In this document: positions 1-8,915 of the stretch, in pieces | Layout: each line of letters begins with the position of its first letter | How positions within the stretch are numbered: position 1 is the first letter of the stretch | The notes under the pieces: generated by a model | What the model was told of the DNA's origin: nothing | Database searches by the model: none | Seen by the model: the letters and a program-made list of their open reading frames with translations, nothing else | Translations under genes and position numbers: made by a program | Source of the DNA: Pantoea allii | Lineage (GTDB): Bacteria; Pseudomonadota; Gammaproteobacteria; Enterobacterales; Enterobacteriaceae | Assembly: GCF_002307475.1 (NCBI RefSeq) | Contig: NZ_NTMH01000047.1 | Span: 42,234-106,233, forward strand | Reading direction: 5' to 3' | Length of the DNA: 64,000 nucleotides

Positions 1-1
1 G

Positions 2-982
2 GCTGCCCTGCCGGGCTTTGCGGCACAGTGTTATTTCTTTGGTGTTGGCACCCTGTTGCAGGTCATTCTGGCCTCGCTGACCGCATTGCTCACCGAGGCG
101 GCAATACTGCGTCTGCGCAAAACGCCGGTTGCTGCCAATCTGGCCGATAACTCAGCTTTGCTGACGGCGATTCTGTTGGGGATAAGCATCCCCTCTTTGG
201 CCCCCTGGTGGCTGGTGGTCATTGGTACGATCTTTGCCATTGTGATTGCCAAACAGCTGTACGGCGGACTGGGACAAAACCCCTTTAACCCGGCGATGGT
301 GGGTTATGTGGTGTTACTCATCTCGTTTCCGGTGCAGATGACCAGTTGGATGCCCCCGGAATCGCTGCAGATGATCAAACCGGGGATGCTGGATTCGCTG
401 AATATGATCTTTACCGGTCATACCCTGGCGGGCGACACCTTGCAGCAGTTGCAGCTCGGGGCCGACGGCGTGAGTCAGGCGACACCGCTCGATACGTTTA
501 AAACCGGCCTGCGCGCCGGACACAGCGCAGAGCAGCTGCTGGCTCAGCCTATTTACAGCGGTGTGCTCGCGGGTCTCGGCTGGCAGTGGATTAACCTGGG
601 TTACCTGGTTGGCGGCCTGTTCCTGCTGTGGAAAAACGCCATTCGCTGGCATATCCCGGCCGCCATCTTGCTGTCTCTCGCCTTCTGCGCGACGCTGGGC
701 TGGCTGTTTTCGCCCGCCTCACTGAACAGCCCGATGATTCACCTGTTTTCCGGTGCGACGATGCTCGGGGCGTTTTTCATTGCGACCGATCCGGTCACCG
801 CATCGACGACCGATCGTGGCCGTTTGATCTACGGTGCCCTGATCGGATTGCTTATCTGGCTAATTCGTAGCTTTGGCGGTTACCCGGACGGCGTTGCTTT
901 CGCCGTATTGCTGGCTAATATATGCGTACCGCTGATTGACTATTACACTCAGCCGCGTGTTTACGGCCATCAAAAGGATTAA
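2..982 (+). CDS. rsxD: RsxD, electron transport complex membrane subunit (5' end outside window)
   Basis: This is an integral membrane subunit of the Rsx/Rnf electron-transport complex, which in E. coli keeps SoxR reduced. The reading frame is open from base 2, and the first residues (AALPGFAAQCYFFG) align with about residue 27 of E. coli RsxD, so roughly 26 N-terminal codons lie off the left edge. Multiple hydrophobic segments are visible, along with conserved stretches such as KQLYGGLGQNPFNPAM and TPLDTFKTGLRAGHS. The FSGATMLGAFF segment contains the S-G-A-T flavinylation motif expected for covalent FMN on Thr. It is followed directly by rsxG and rsxE, as in the rsxABCDGE operon. Confidence 0.96.
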   Translation, partial: AALPGFAAQCYFFGVGTLLQVILASLTALLTEAAILRLRKTPVAANLADNSALLTAILLGISIPSLAPWWLVVIGTIFAIVIAKQLYGGLGQNPFNPAMVGYVVLLISFPVQMTSWMPPESLQMIKPGMLDSLNMIFTGHTLAGDTLQQLQLGADGVSQATPLDTFKTGLRAGHSAEQLLAQPIYSGVLAGLGWQWINLGYLVGGLFLLWKNAIRWHIPAAILLSLAFCATLGWLFSPASLNSPMIHLFSGATMLGAFFIATDPVTASTTDRGRLIYGALIGLLIWLIRSFGGYPDGVAFAVLLANICVPLIDYYTQPRVYGHQKD

Positions 983-1618
983 ATGATGCTGGACACGATA
1001 CGCAAAAATGGCGTGACGCTGGCGCTGTTCGCCGCCATCACGACCGGCGTCACTGCCATTGTGAATACGGTTACCAAGCCTACCGTTGAGCACCAGACGC
1101 AGTTACAGCAAAAAAATCTGCTGGATCAGGTGGTGCCAACCGATATGTATGATAACCACATTCAGCAGGAATGTTACGTTGTCACTGATGCGGCGCTGGG
1201 GAATGCCAGCCCTCATCATCTGTACCTGGCGCGTAAAGGCAATCAGCCTGTCGCTGCCGCTCTGGAAACAACGGCACCCGATGGTTACTCTGGTGCTATC
1301 CAGATGCTGGTCGGGGCGGACTTTAACGGCAAGGTCCTGGGCGTGCGCGTGATTGAACATCATGAAACGCCAGGCCTGGGCGATAAAATAGAGCTGCGTA
1401 TTTCTGACTGGATCAACAGTTTTAATGGCAAAGTGGTGACGGGCCCGGACGATAAAGCGTTTGCCGTGAAAAAAGATGGCGGCGAATTTGATCAGTTTAC
1501 CGGTGCCACGATTACACCCCGTGCCGTCGTCAATGCCACCAAACGGACGGCATTGTTAATTGAAACCCTTAAGGGAAAACTCTCTTCGTTACCCGAGTGT
1601 GGAGACGCAAATGAGTGA
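983..1618 (+). CDS. rsxG: RsxG, FMN-binding subunit of the Rsx complex
   Basis: RsxG is the periplasm-facing, singly anchored subunit of the Rsx/Rnf complex and carries covalent FMN. The protein has an N-terminal membrane anchor at about residues 10-30, a central APDGYSGAIQMLVGADFNG block and the ETPGLGDKIELR motif. The flavinylation motif FTGATITPRAVV lies near residue 175, where FMN is attached to Thr. At 211 residues it matches the family (206 in E. coli). There are two adjacent ATGs (983 and 986); E. coli begins at the equivalent of the second, so the true start may be 986. The 3' end overlaps rsxE by 8 bases, consistent with translational coupling. Confidence 0.95.
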   Translation: MMLDTIRKNGVTLALFAAITTGVTAIVNTVTKPTVEHQTQLQQKNLLDQVVPTDMYDNHIQQECYVVTDAALGNASPHHLYLARKGNQPVAAALETTAPDGYSGAIQMLVGADFNGKVLGVRVIEHHETPGLGDKIELRISDWINSFNGKVVTGPDDKAFAVKKDGGEFDQFTGATITPRAVVNATKRTALLIETLKGKLSSLPECGDANE

Positions 1619-2315
1619 AGCTAAAAACCTGCTGGTAGGCGGGCTATGGAAAAACAACTCGGCGCTGGTTCAGTTGCTGGGCCTGTGTCCGCTGCTGGCG
1701 GTGACCGCCACCGCCACCAATGCGCTAGGGCTTGGTCTGGCGACCACGCTGGTGCTGACACTGACCAACAGTTTTATTTCCGCCTCGCGCCGTTGGGTGC
1801 CATCGGAAATTCGTATCCCTATCTACGTGATGATCATTGCGTCCGTGGTGAGCTGTGTTCAGATGCTGATCAATGCTTATGCTTACGGCCTGTACCAGTC
1901 GCTCGGCATTTTTATTCCGCTGATCGTAACGAACTGTATCGTGGTGGGACGGGCCGAGGCTGTCGCGTCGAAAAGCAGTATTCCCCTTGCCGCGCTTGAT
2001 GGTTTTGCCATTGGCATGGGCGCGACCTGCGCGATGGTGGTATTAGGTTCCCTTCGGGAAATTATTGGCAGCGGAACATTGTTTAACGGCGCGGACCAGC
2101 TTTTAGGCCCGTGGGCCAAAGTGTTGCGCATCGAAGTGATCCACTTTAATTCGCCGATGCTGTTGGCCATGTTACCGCCCGGCGCATTTATTGGTCTGGG
2201 CATGATGCTGGCGGGTAAATACCTGATCGATCAGAAAATGAAGCAGCGGGCGCTGCGCCGTGCTGAAGAGCAGGCCCTTGCCGCACCGCAAGGCACGACC
2301 GGAAACGCCGTGTGA
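1611..2315 (+). CDS. rsxE: RsxE, electron transport complex membrane subunit
   Basis: RsxE is a polytopic membrane subunit of the Rsx/Rnf complex. The chosen ATG (MSEAKNLLVGGLWKNN) lies inside the end of rsxG and gives 234 residues (231 in E. coli); an upstream in-frame start would only add translated rsxG sequence. Conserved stretches include QLLGLCPLLAVT near the N-terminus and REIIGSGTLF near the middle. The C-terminal tail is basic (KQRALRRAEEQ). The stop codon overlaps the GTG start of nth, matching the E. coli arrangement in which nth is the last gene of the operon. Confidence 0.96.
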   Translation: MSEAKNLLVGGLWKNNSALVQLLGLCPLLAVTATATNALGLGLATTLVLTLTNSFISASRRWVPSEIRIPIYVMIIASVVSCVQMLINAYAYGLYQSLGIFIPLIVTNCIVVGRAEAVASKSSIPLAALDGFAIGMGATCAMVVLGSLREIIGSGTLFNGADQLLGPWAKVLRIEVIHFNSPMLLAMLPPGAFIGLGMMLAGKYLIDQKMKQRALRRAEEQALAAPQGTTGNAV

Positions 2316-2944
2316 ACCAGACAAAACGTACAGAGATTCTCAGCCGTCTGCAGCAGGCTAATCCCCATCCGACGACCGAGTTGCAGTTTAGCTCGCCGTT
2401 TGAATTGCTGATTGCGGTACTACTCTCGGCCCAGGCGACTGACGTCAGCGTCAATAAAGCCACCGCAAAGCTCTACCCGGTCGCCAATACGCCCGCCGCG
2501 ATGCTGGCGCTGGGCGTGGATGGCGTTAAGGAATACATCAAAACTATCGGCCTGTTTAACAGCAAAGCAGAGAATGTGATTAAGACCTGCCGCATTCTGC
2601 TGGAACAACACGGCGGTAACGTACCAGAAGACCGTGCCGCGCTGGAGGCGCTGCCCGGCGTGGGCCGTAAAACGGCAAACGTGGTGCTTAATACTGCCTT
2701 TGGCTGGCCCACCATCGCCGTGGATACCCATATTTTCCGCGTCTGCAACCGAACGAATTTTGCCCCCGGCAAAAACGTAGAACAGGTTGAAGAAAAGCTG
2801 TTGAAGGTGGTGCCGAAGGCGTTCAAAGTTGACTGTCATCATTGGTTGATTCTGCACGGTCGTTATACCTGCGTCGCCCGCAAGCCGCGCTGTGGGTCCT
2901 GCCTGATTGAAGACCTGTGCGAGTATCCTGATAAAGTCGAATAG
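2312..2944 (+). CDS. nth: Endonuclease III, DNA glycosylase/AP lyase
   Basis: Nth removes oxidised pyrimidines from DNA and cleaves the abasic site (base excision repair). The sequence shows the helix-hairpin-helix LPGVGRKTANVVLN with its catalytic Lys near residue 120, and the catalytic Asp in VDTHIFRVCNR. The C-terminal 4Fe-4S cysteines follow the spacing C-x6-C-x2-C-x5-C (CVARKPRCGSCLIEDLC). The length of 210 residues is typical. The start is GTG, overlapping the rsxE stop, with the N-terminus (MNQTKRTEIL) aligning to E. coli Nth. A strong hairpin follows the gene. Confidence 0.97.
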   Translation: MNQTKRTEILSRLQQANPHPTTELQFSSPFELLIAVLLSAQATDVSVNKATAKLYPVANTPAAMLALGVDGVKEYIKTIGLFNSKAENVIKTCRILLEQHGGNVPEDRAALEALPGVGRKTANVVLNTAFGWPTIAVDTHIFRVCNRTNFAPGKNVEQVEEKLLKVVPKAFKVDCHHWLILHGRYTCVARKPRCGSCLIEDLCEYPDKVE

Positions 2945-2982
2945 GCCGATATCCTGCCTGATAAACGGCCCCGACTGAGAGA

Positions 2983-3013
2983 AGCCTGTGGAGACACAGG
3001 CTTTTCGCTTTTT
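2983..3013 (+). terminator. Intrinsic terminator of the rsx-nth operon
   Basis: The stem AGCCTGTG/CACAGGCT with a GAGA loop is followed by TTTCGCTTTTT. It lies 38 bases after the nth stop and just before the end of the convergent gene at 3017-3715. Confidence 0.85.
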
Positions 3014-3016
3014 GAC

Positions 3017-3715
3017 CTAACGCTGCTTCAGCGCCGCCTGCATCCAGGCAATCACCAACGGGGAATCCTTGTCCTGTAATGCGGCGCGCTCAGACTGGAA
3101 CAGCGTGGCGACATAAAAAGGGTGATCGGTCAGTTCTATGCCGCGCACATCACCGTCCAGATCCCAGGCCGTAATCCGCAGGTTGCTGCCTTCCAGCGCC
3201 GCGATGAATGCCGGGTTAACGCCAAAGTTACAGTGATATCCTTCGTCACTGGATAATCCCCCGTAGGCCCTGGCAATGCGCGTATCGGGTGCAAAAGTGA
3301 CCTCACCGCGCTGCTCCACCAGCGAGCAACTTAACGGCGCAATGACCATCCGCCCTTCATCATGGGTTTCGGCATGATTTGCATCGTGCCAGCCAAGTAC
3401 GTTGCGCGCATAGTCGATAACGGCATACTGGAAACCGCCACAGGAGCCCAGAAAAGGTTTGCCGCTTTCCCGCACGTCGCGCAGCATGCTGTATACGCCT
3501 TCATCATTTTTATAGGGGCTGCCAGGTACCAGCCAGACGGCATCGCTTTGCCTGATGGCGGATAAGTCGCCCAGCTCAGGCGTAGGAACCCACTGCGGGT
3601 CAATATCGATAGCGAGAAAGTCAGCGGCACGGGCAAGCGCCAGAGGAATGGCCTGATGCGCAACGGCTTCTGGGCGGTAGTCGCCCACCAGCGCGAGACG
3701 TAAAGGTAACGGCAT
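3017..3715 (-). CDS. CTP synthase C-terminal-like (class I glutamine amidotransferase fold) protein
   Basis: This 232-residue protein resembles the glutamine amidotransferase half of CTP synthase and is often annotated as 'CTP synthase C-terminal region-related'. Visible class I GATase features are the nucleophile elbow GSCGGFQYA (Cys near residue 92), and a C-terminal HPFYVATLFQSE, in which His and Glu would complete the triad. There is no synthetase domain, so it is not a CTP synthase, and the substrate is unknown. It stands alone, convergent with nth and divergent from the long dtpA leader region. The fold call is firm; the function is not. Confidence 0.8.
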   Translation of the reverse strand: MPLPLRLALVGDYRPEAVAHQAIPLALARAADFLAIDIDPQWVPTPELGDLSAIRQSDAVWLVPGSPYKNDEGVYSMLRDVRESGKPFLGSCGGFQYAVIDYARNVLGWHDANHAETHDEGRMVIAPLSCSLVEQRGEVTFAPDTRIARAYGGLSSDEGYHCNFGVNPAFIAALEGSNLRITAWDLDGDVRGIELTDHPFYVATLFQSERAALQDKDSPLVIAWMQAALKQR

Positions 3716-4312
3716 AGCGAAATCCTTGTTAAGGAAATAATGATGCTACGTTAAGCTTAATTTTCTGTCGAGCATTCGGATACTTTCGCGCCCTGTTCAG
3801 ACAGAATTAGTGAAGCTTCACAGGCATTATTTCCGCTGGAAACCTTTTTTCTCTCTATGAATTAACATCGATAAATGTGACCTTAATCAACATTTTCACG
3901 CCTTTGCGGGTCATTTCCGCCATAATCCGCAGACTATTTCATCAAATCGGCTTCAGAACCTGCATTTCAGCCAGATTATCCTGATGAAATATCACATTTC
4001 GATGTAAAGCTCGGCGCAACGGTCTTTCAGCAGTTAATATCATTATTAACGCTCTGATAACCACCAGGTGGCGATGTTATTTTGTTAAATATACTTAAAT
4101 CATAACAAAATGCTAATTAATAATATTTATTTAGGTTTTAACGCCAGATAACCGGTTTCCCGCAGAAGGTAGAAAAGGCTTGCCCTGTCGCCTTTATTCA
4201 GCCAAATTAGTCGCCGTTTTTCCCATCTAATAAAAATCTGGCCCATGGTCCGATCACATGGCGCGGACTTAATTCCTGTCGCGACACAGGATATGAAATA
4301 ACAGAGGTACAA
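3716..4312. promoter_or_regulatory. Intergenic region between the GATase-like gene and dtpA
   Basis: About 600 bases without a convincing gene. It is AT-rich, especially around 4080-4140, and must hold the divergent promoters of the flanking genes. The ribosome-binding site of dtpA (AGAGGT, 4302-4307) is at its right end. I could not assign individual promoter elements with confidence. A short minus-strand frame at 4127-4312 lacks a ribosome-binding site and recognisable homology, and I treat it as chance. Confidence 0.5.
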
Positions 4313-5797
4313 GTGTCAACTGCAAACAAACACACCGACGAGGCGGTCAGCCTTAATGCATTTAAACAGCCTAAAGCGTTTTATCTGATCTTTACGATCG
4401 AATTATGGGAACGTTTTGGTTATTACGGCCTGCAGGCCATCATGGCGGTTTACCTGGTCAGGCAACTGGGGATGTCAGAGTCCGACTCTATCACCCTGTT
4501 CTCCTCCTTTAGCGCCCTGGTTTATGGTCTGGTCGCCATCGGCGGCTGGCTGGGCGATAAAGTTCTGGGCACCAAACGCGTTATCGTGTTGGGCGTGCTG
4601 GTGCTGGCAATAGGTTACGCGCTGGTGGCCTTCTCGGGCCACAACGTCAGCGTGGTGTATATTGGTATGGCAACCATCGCCGTCGGAAGTGGCTTATTTA
4701 AAGCTAACCCCTCTTCGCTGCTCTCTACGTGTTATGACAAAGATGACCCGCGCATTGATGGCGCATTCACCATGTTTTACATGTCCATCAACATCGGCTC
4801 GCTGTTTTCAATGATGCTGACCCCATGGTTAGCAGAGAAATATGGCTACAACGTGGCGTTTTCGCTGTCGGTGGTTGGCCTGGTCATTACGCTGCTTAAC
4901 TTCCTGTTCTGCAAACGCCTGGTGAAAGACTTCGGCTCCAAGCCGGACTTTGCGCCTCTTCAGTTCGGCAAACTGCTGATGACCCTGGTGGGGATTGTGG
5001 TCCTGATCGCCCTGGCAAACTGGATGCTGCATCATCAGTCGATCGCCCGTGTGCTGTTGGGCCTGATCGCGCTGGGCATCTTTGTCATCTTTGCCAAAGA
5101 AGCCTTTGCCCTGCGTGGTGCAGCGCGCCGTCGTATGATTGTGGCCTTCCTGCTGATGGTAGAAGCCATCGTGTTCTTCGTCCTCTATATGCAGATGCCA
5201 ACGTCGCTTAACTTCTTTGCCATTCGCAACGTTGAGCACACCATTTTTGGTATCACCTTTGCCCCTGAGCAATTCCAGGCGCTGAACCCGTTCTGGATTA
5301 TGCTTGCCAGCCCAATTCTGGCCGCAGTCTATAACAAGCTGGGCGATAAACTGCCCATGCCACATAAGTTCGCCATCGGTATGGTGCTGTGTTCAGCGGC
5401 CTTCCTGGTATTACCGGTTGGTGCGAAGTTTGCCAGCGACGCGGGTATCGTGTCCGTTAACTGGTTAATTCTCAGCTATGGTCTGCAGAGCATTGGTGAA
5501 CTGATGATTTCCGGTCTGGGCCTGGCGATGGTGGCGCAGCTGGTTCCTCAGCGCCTGATGGGTTTTATTATGGGCTCATGGTTCCTGACGACGGCTGGCG
5601 CAGCAGTGATTGCCGGTAAAGTCGCTAATCTGATGGCGGTCCCTGAAAACGTTACCGACCCGCTGATCTCTCTGACCACCTACGGCAAAGTGTTCCAGGA
5701 GATTGGTATTGCTACCGCGGTCATTGCCGTGCTGATGATGATAACCGCGCCGCTGCTGAATCGCATGACGCAGGATACAGCAGCCGACAAAGTCTGA
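4313..5797 (+). CDS. dtpA: DtpA, proton-dependent di/tripeptide permease (POT family)
   Basis: DtpA imports di- and tripeptides with protons across the inner membrane. The 494-residue protein aligns end to end with E. coli DtpA (TppB): the N-terminus STANKHTDEAVSLNAFKQPK, the POT signature ELWERFGYYGLQAIM with its ExxER residues near residue 25-30, and many transmembrane segments. The C-terminal RMTQDTAADK also matches. The start is GTG at 4313, preceded by AGAGGT; no ATG start gives a better match. It is monocistronic, with its own terminator, between nth and gstA as in E. coli. Confidence 0.96.
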   Translation: MSTANKHTDEAVSLNAFKQPKAFYLIFTIELWERFGYYGLQAIMAVYLVRQLGMSESDSITLFSSFSALVYGLVAIGGWLGDKVLGTKRVIVLGVLVLAIGYALVAFSGHNVSVVYIGMATIAVGSGLFKANPSSLLSTCYDKDDPRIDGAFTMFYMSINIGSLFSMMLTPWLAEKYGYNVAFSLSVVGLVITLLNFLFCKRLVKDFGSKPDFAPLQFGKLLMTLVGIVVLIALANWMLHHQSIARVLLGLIALGIFVIFAKEAFALRGAARRRMIVAFLLMVEAIVFFVLYMQMPTSLNFFAIRNVEHTIFGITFAPEQFQALNPFWIMLASPILAAVYNKLGDKLPMPHKFAIGMVLCSAAFLVLPVGAKFASDAGIVSVNWLILSYGLQSIGELMISGLGLAMVAQLVPQRLMGFIMGSWFLTTAGAAVIAGKVANLMAVPENVTDPLISLTTYGKVFQEIGIATAVIAVLMMITAPLLNRMTQDTAADKV

Positions 5798-5818
5798 TTG
5801 ACCTTATGCCTTTTCATC

Positions 5819-5850
5819 AAAACCGGGCCTGGCCCGGTTTTTTTGTTTTT
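5819..5850 (+). terminator. Intrinsic terminator of dtpA
   Basis: A GC-rich hairpin (AACCGGGCC/GGCCCGGTT with a tiny loop) is followed by TTTTTTTGTTTTT, 21 bases after the dtpA stop. Confidence 0.9.
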
Positions 5851-5950
5851 GTCGCCGGTCAATTTCCAGTGAATGCCGCATTCTTATTACTGGCAATTCC
5901 GCGTCAGGCGATTACTATGCAAACACGATTCGCAATATGGTGACCTCGTT

Positions 5951-6556
5951 ATGAAACTGTTTTGTAAAGCTGGTGCCTGTTCCCTTTCACCGCATATCGT
6001 TATGCGTGAATGTGGTCTGGACTTCACCCAGGTTAATGTCGATCTGCAAACTAAGCTCACCGAACGCGGTGAAGATTTTCGCCAGATTAATCCCAAAGGC
6101 CAGGTGCCGGCACTGCAACTGAGTGATGGCAATGTGTTGACCGAAGGCGGGGCCATTGTGCAGTATCTGGCCGATCTCAAGCCCGACCGTCACCTGCTGG
6201 CGCCGGTGGGAAGCCTGACCCGTTACCATACGATTGAGTGGCTCGGCTATATTGGCAGCGAGTTACACAAGAGCTTCTCTCCGCTGTTCCGCAACGATGC
6301 GCCAGAGGAGTACAAAGCCCTGGTACGTCGCCAGCTGGAAGCGAAATTTGCCTGGGTGAACGGTGAACTCGAAGACAAACAGTGGCTGATGGGCGTGCAT
6401 TTCAGCGTCGCGGATGCTTATTTATATGTGGTTACACGTTGGGCGAAAGCCCTGAGTCTGGACCTGGCAGCACTGGATCACCTGCAACGCTGGTTTGAAC
6501 GCGTTGCAGAGCGGCCGTCGGTACAGGCCGCGCTTAAAGCGGAAGGACTTAACTAA
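5951..6556 (+). CDS. gstA: Glutathione S-transferase GstA (beta class)
   Basis: This is a cytosolic glutathione transferase, 201 residues, matching the length of E. coli GstA. The N-terminal thioredoxin-like domain starts MKLFCKAGACSLSPHIV. Cys10 is the beta-class residue that contacts glutathione. The helical C-terminal domain follows from about residue 85. The start at 5951 was chosen because the upstream in-frame extension has no homology. The gene order dtpA-gstA-pdxY is conserved. Confidence 0.96.
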   Translation: MKLFCKAGACSLSPHIVMRECGLDFTQVNVDLQTKLTERGEDFRQINPKGQVPALQLSDGNVLTEGGAIVQYLADLKPDRHLLAPVGSLTRYHTIEWLGYIGSELHKSFSPLFRNDAPEEYKALVRRQLEAKFAWVNGELEDKQWLMGVHFSVADAYLYVVTRWAKALSLDLAALDHLQRWFERVAERPSVQAALKAEGLN

Positions 6557-6560
6557 TATG

Positions 6561-6583
6561 AAAAGGGCCTTACCGGCCCTTTT
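6561..6583. terminator. Bidirectional terminator between gstA and pdxY
   Basis: The symmetrical hairpin AAAAGGGCC/GGCCCTTTT with a TTACC loop lies between two convergent genes. A-rich and T-rich flanks make it usable from both strands. Confidence 0.85.
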
Positions 6584-6585
6584 CT

Positions 6586-7446
6586 TTACAGCTTCTCAGC
6601 CGGGAAAGCGTGCGTCGGTCGGGCGATGGCGTCCTGCGCGGCAACCAGCTGCAGTTCATACTCACCCATTTCATGCGTTTTCAGCATCACTTCATAGACC
6701 GCCGCCGTCACGTGTTCCAGTGCAGCCTGTAGCGATAGCCCGTGCAGCAGATCGACCAGCAATAAGCCGCTGGTTAAATCGCCCACGCCCACCGGCTGAC
6801 GAACGCCAAAATCCACCAGCGGACGGCTGATGTGCCAGGCTTCATCGGCGGTAACCAGCAGCATCTCAAAACGGTCACTGCGGCGTCCTGCGCGCGCCAG
6901 ATGCTTAATCAGCACCACTTTCGGCCCCTGACTTATCAGCATACGTGCCGCGTCTACGGCCGATTCCACGCTGGTTACGGTGCGTTCGCTGAGCATTTCC
7001 AGCTCCAGCAGGTTCGGCGCGATGATATCGCTGGCGGGTAACGCCATCTTGCAGTGGAACTCGGCTACGCCGGGCGCGACGATACAGCCTTTCTCCGGGT
7101 GCCCCATCACCGGGTCGCAAAAATACCAGGCTTCCGGATTCGCGACTTTCACCTGACGCACAATTTCCAGAATCTTTTCGCCTTGCTCGGCCGATCCCAG
7201 ATAACCGCTTAATACCGCATCACAGGTTTTCAGGCGGTCAATATCGGCGATGCCTTTAACAATGTCGGTTAAATGCGTGGCCGGCATAACAGTACCGGTC
7301 CAGTGTCCGTATTGCGTATGGTTAGAAAACTGCACGGTATTCAGCGGCCAGACGTTCACACCCATACGGCGCATCGGGAACTCTGCCGCCGCGTTACCCG
7401 CGTGACCAAACACCACGTGCGACTGAATTGCTAAAACGTTTTTCAC
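6586..7446 (-). CDS. pdxY: Pyridoxal kinase PdxY
   Basis: PdxY phosphorylates pyridoxal in the vitamin B6 salvage pathway. The 286-residue protein starts MKNVLAIQSHVVFGHAGN and includes the substrate loop AVLSGYLGSAEQGE and DPVMGHPEKGC. The ribokinase-family anion-hole and catalytic motif GVGDLTSGLLL contains the catalytic Asp, near residue 220. It lies downstream of tyrS on the same strand, with a hairpin between them. Together with pdxH further upstream this reproduces the E. coli B6/tyrS neighbourhood. Confidence 0.96.
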   Translation of the reverse strand: MKNVLAIQSHVVFGHAGNAAAEFPMRRMGVNVWPLNTVQFSNHTQYGHWTGTVMPATHLTDIVKGIADIDRLKTCDAVLSGYLGSAEQGEKILEIVRQVKVANPEAWYFCDPVMGHPEKGCIVAPGVAEFHCKMALPASDIIAPNLLELEMLSERTVTSVESAVDAARMLISQGPKVVLIKHLARAGRRSDRFEMLLVTADEAWHISRPLVDFGVRQPVGVGDLTSGLLLVDLLHGLSLQAALEHVTAAVYEVMLKTHEMGEYELQLVAAQDAIARPTHAFPAEKL

Positions 7447-7472
7447 TTTTTTGCCCTGTAGTGCCTTGCCAT

Positions 7473-7495
7473 AAAAAAGGGCCGGAAACCGGCCC
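7473..7495 (-). terminator. Terminator between tyrS and pdxY
   Basis: Read on the minus strand, GGGCCGG/CCGGCCC with a TTT loop is followed by TTTTTTAT, immediately after the tyrS stop and 27 bases before the pdxY start. It probably attenuates rather than blocks read-through, since the genes are neighbours on the same strand. Confidence 0.75.
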
Positions 7496-7502
7496 TGAAA
7501 GG

Positions 7503-8777
7503 TTACTGCCAGTTAATCAGGCAATAATGTTTTTTACCGCGACGCAGCAGCGTAAAGCGGTTAAACAGCTTATCGCTGTCGCTAAAACGGTATTCGGCAT
7601 CAGACTGCTTTTCGCCATTCAGCGACACGGCATTCGACCCAATCATAGTGCGCGCCTGACCGCGTGAAGGCACCAGCTCAGCGTTGACCAGCGCCTGTTG
7701 CAGATCGTCCTCGGCACTCAGCGTGATGGTCGGCATACCGTCCTGGGCCAGCTGTTCGAAGTCGGCCTCTGTCATGTCGCTTAACGCGCCAGAGAACAGG
7801 CTTTCGGTAATACGTTTTGCCGCCGCCAGGCCGTCTTCTCCATGCACCAGGCGCGTGACCTGCTCGGCCAGCACATACTGTGCGCGCGGCGCGGTTCCGC
7901 TGTTTTTATCTTCTTCTTCCAGGGCATTAATCTCGTCGATGCTCAGGAAAGTGAAGAATTTCAGGAAGCGGTAAACATCCGCATCGGCGGTGTTGATCCA
8001 GAACTGGTAGAACTTATATGGACTGGTTTTCTTCGCATCCAGCCAGACCGCGCCGCCTTCGGTTTTACCGAACTTGGTGCCGTCCGATTTGGTGATCAGC
8101 GGGACGGTCAGACCAAACACCTGATTCTGGTGCAGACGACGCGTCAGATCGATACCGGAGGTGATGTTACCCCACTGGTCAGAACCACCGATCTGCAAGG
8201 AGACGCCGTGCAGCTCGTTCAGACAGGCGAAGTCGTAACCCTGCAACAGGTTGTAGGAGAATTCGGTAAACGAGATGCCCTGATCGTCACGGTTCAGGCG
8301 CTGTTTAACCGCTTCCTTGTTGATCATCTGGTTAACAGAGAAGTGTTTACCGATGTCGCGCAGAAAGGTCAGCACGTTCATATTGCCAAACCAGTCATAG
8401 TTGTTGGCGGCAATCGCACTGTTGGCCCCGCAGTCAAAGTCCAGGAAAGGTGCGACCTGGCTGCGAATTTTTTCTACCCACTCACCCACGGTTTCGCTGG
8501 TATTGAGTTTACGCTCTGCGGCTTTAAAACTGGGATCGCCAATCAACCCCGTTGCGCCGCCTACCAGCGCAACCGGTTTGTGCCCGGCATCCTGAAAACG
8601 TTTAAGGCAGAGTAGCGGTACCAGATGGCCCAAATGCAAGCTGTCAGCAGTGGGGTCAAAGCCGCAATAGAGCGAAATTGGCCCTTGCGCCAGTTTCTCG
8701 ACTAACGCGTCTTCATCCGTCACCTGGGCGATCAGGCCCCTCTCTTGCAATTGTTGTATCAGGTTACTGCTGGTCAT
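7503..8777 (-). CDS. tyrS: Tyrosyl-tRNA synthetase
   Basis: TyrS charges tRNA-Tyr. The 424-residue protein carries the class I signature HLGH (in DSLHLGHLVPLLCL), the tyrosine-pocket segment FDPTADSLHL and the KMSKS-equivalent KFGKTEGGAVW. The C-terminal S4-like RNA-binding domain begins around residue 355 (LVPSRGQARTMIGSNAVSLN). The start MTSSNLIQQLQERGLIAQV aligns with E. coli TyrS; 14 upstream in-frame codons are not homologous and are left out. Confidence 0.97.
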   Translation of the reverse strand: MTSSNLIQQLQERGLIAQVTDEDALVEKLAQGPISLYCGFDPTADSLHLGHLVPLLCLKRFQDAGHKPVALVGGATGLIGDPSFKAAERKLNTSETVGEWVEKIRSQVAPFLDFDCGANSAIAANNYDWFGNMNVLTFLRDIGKHFSVNQMINKEAVKQRLNRDDQGISFTEFSYNLLQGYDFACLNELHGVSLQIGGSDQWGNITSGIDLTRRLHQNQVFGLTVPLITKSDGTKFGKTEGGAVWLDAKKTSPYKFYQFWINTADADVYRFLKFFTFLSIDEINALEEEDKNSGTAPRAQYVLAEQVTRLVHGEDGLAAAKRITESLFSGALSDMTEADFEQLAQDGMPTITLSAEDDLQQALVNAELVPSRGQARTMIGSNAVSLNGEKQSDAEYRFSDSDKLFNRFTLLRRGKKHYCLINWQ

Positions 8778-8915
8778 CACTGACTCCAAATTGATCAGGC
8801 TGCACCTATGCTGGTACACAGCTTTCCGCTGAGTTGCGGAAGGAAAAAATTAAGGGCTATAGCATAAAGCGCTGACGCCTTCTGTGCCAGCGCTGATGAG
8901 GGGGAAAGCGCAGTT

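Noticed and set aside
4127..4312. Minus-strand 61-codon frame upstream of dtpA
   Set aside because: No ribosome-binding site or homology; lies in the dtpA leader region.
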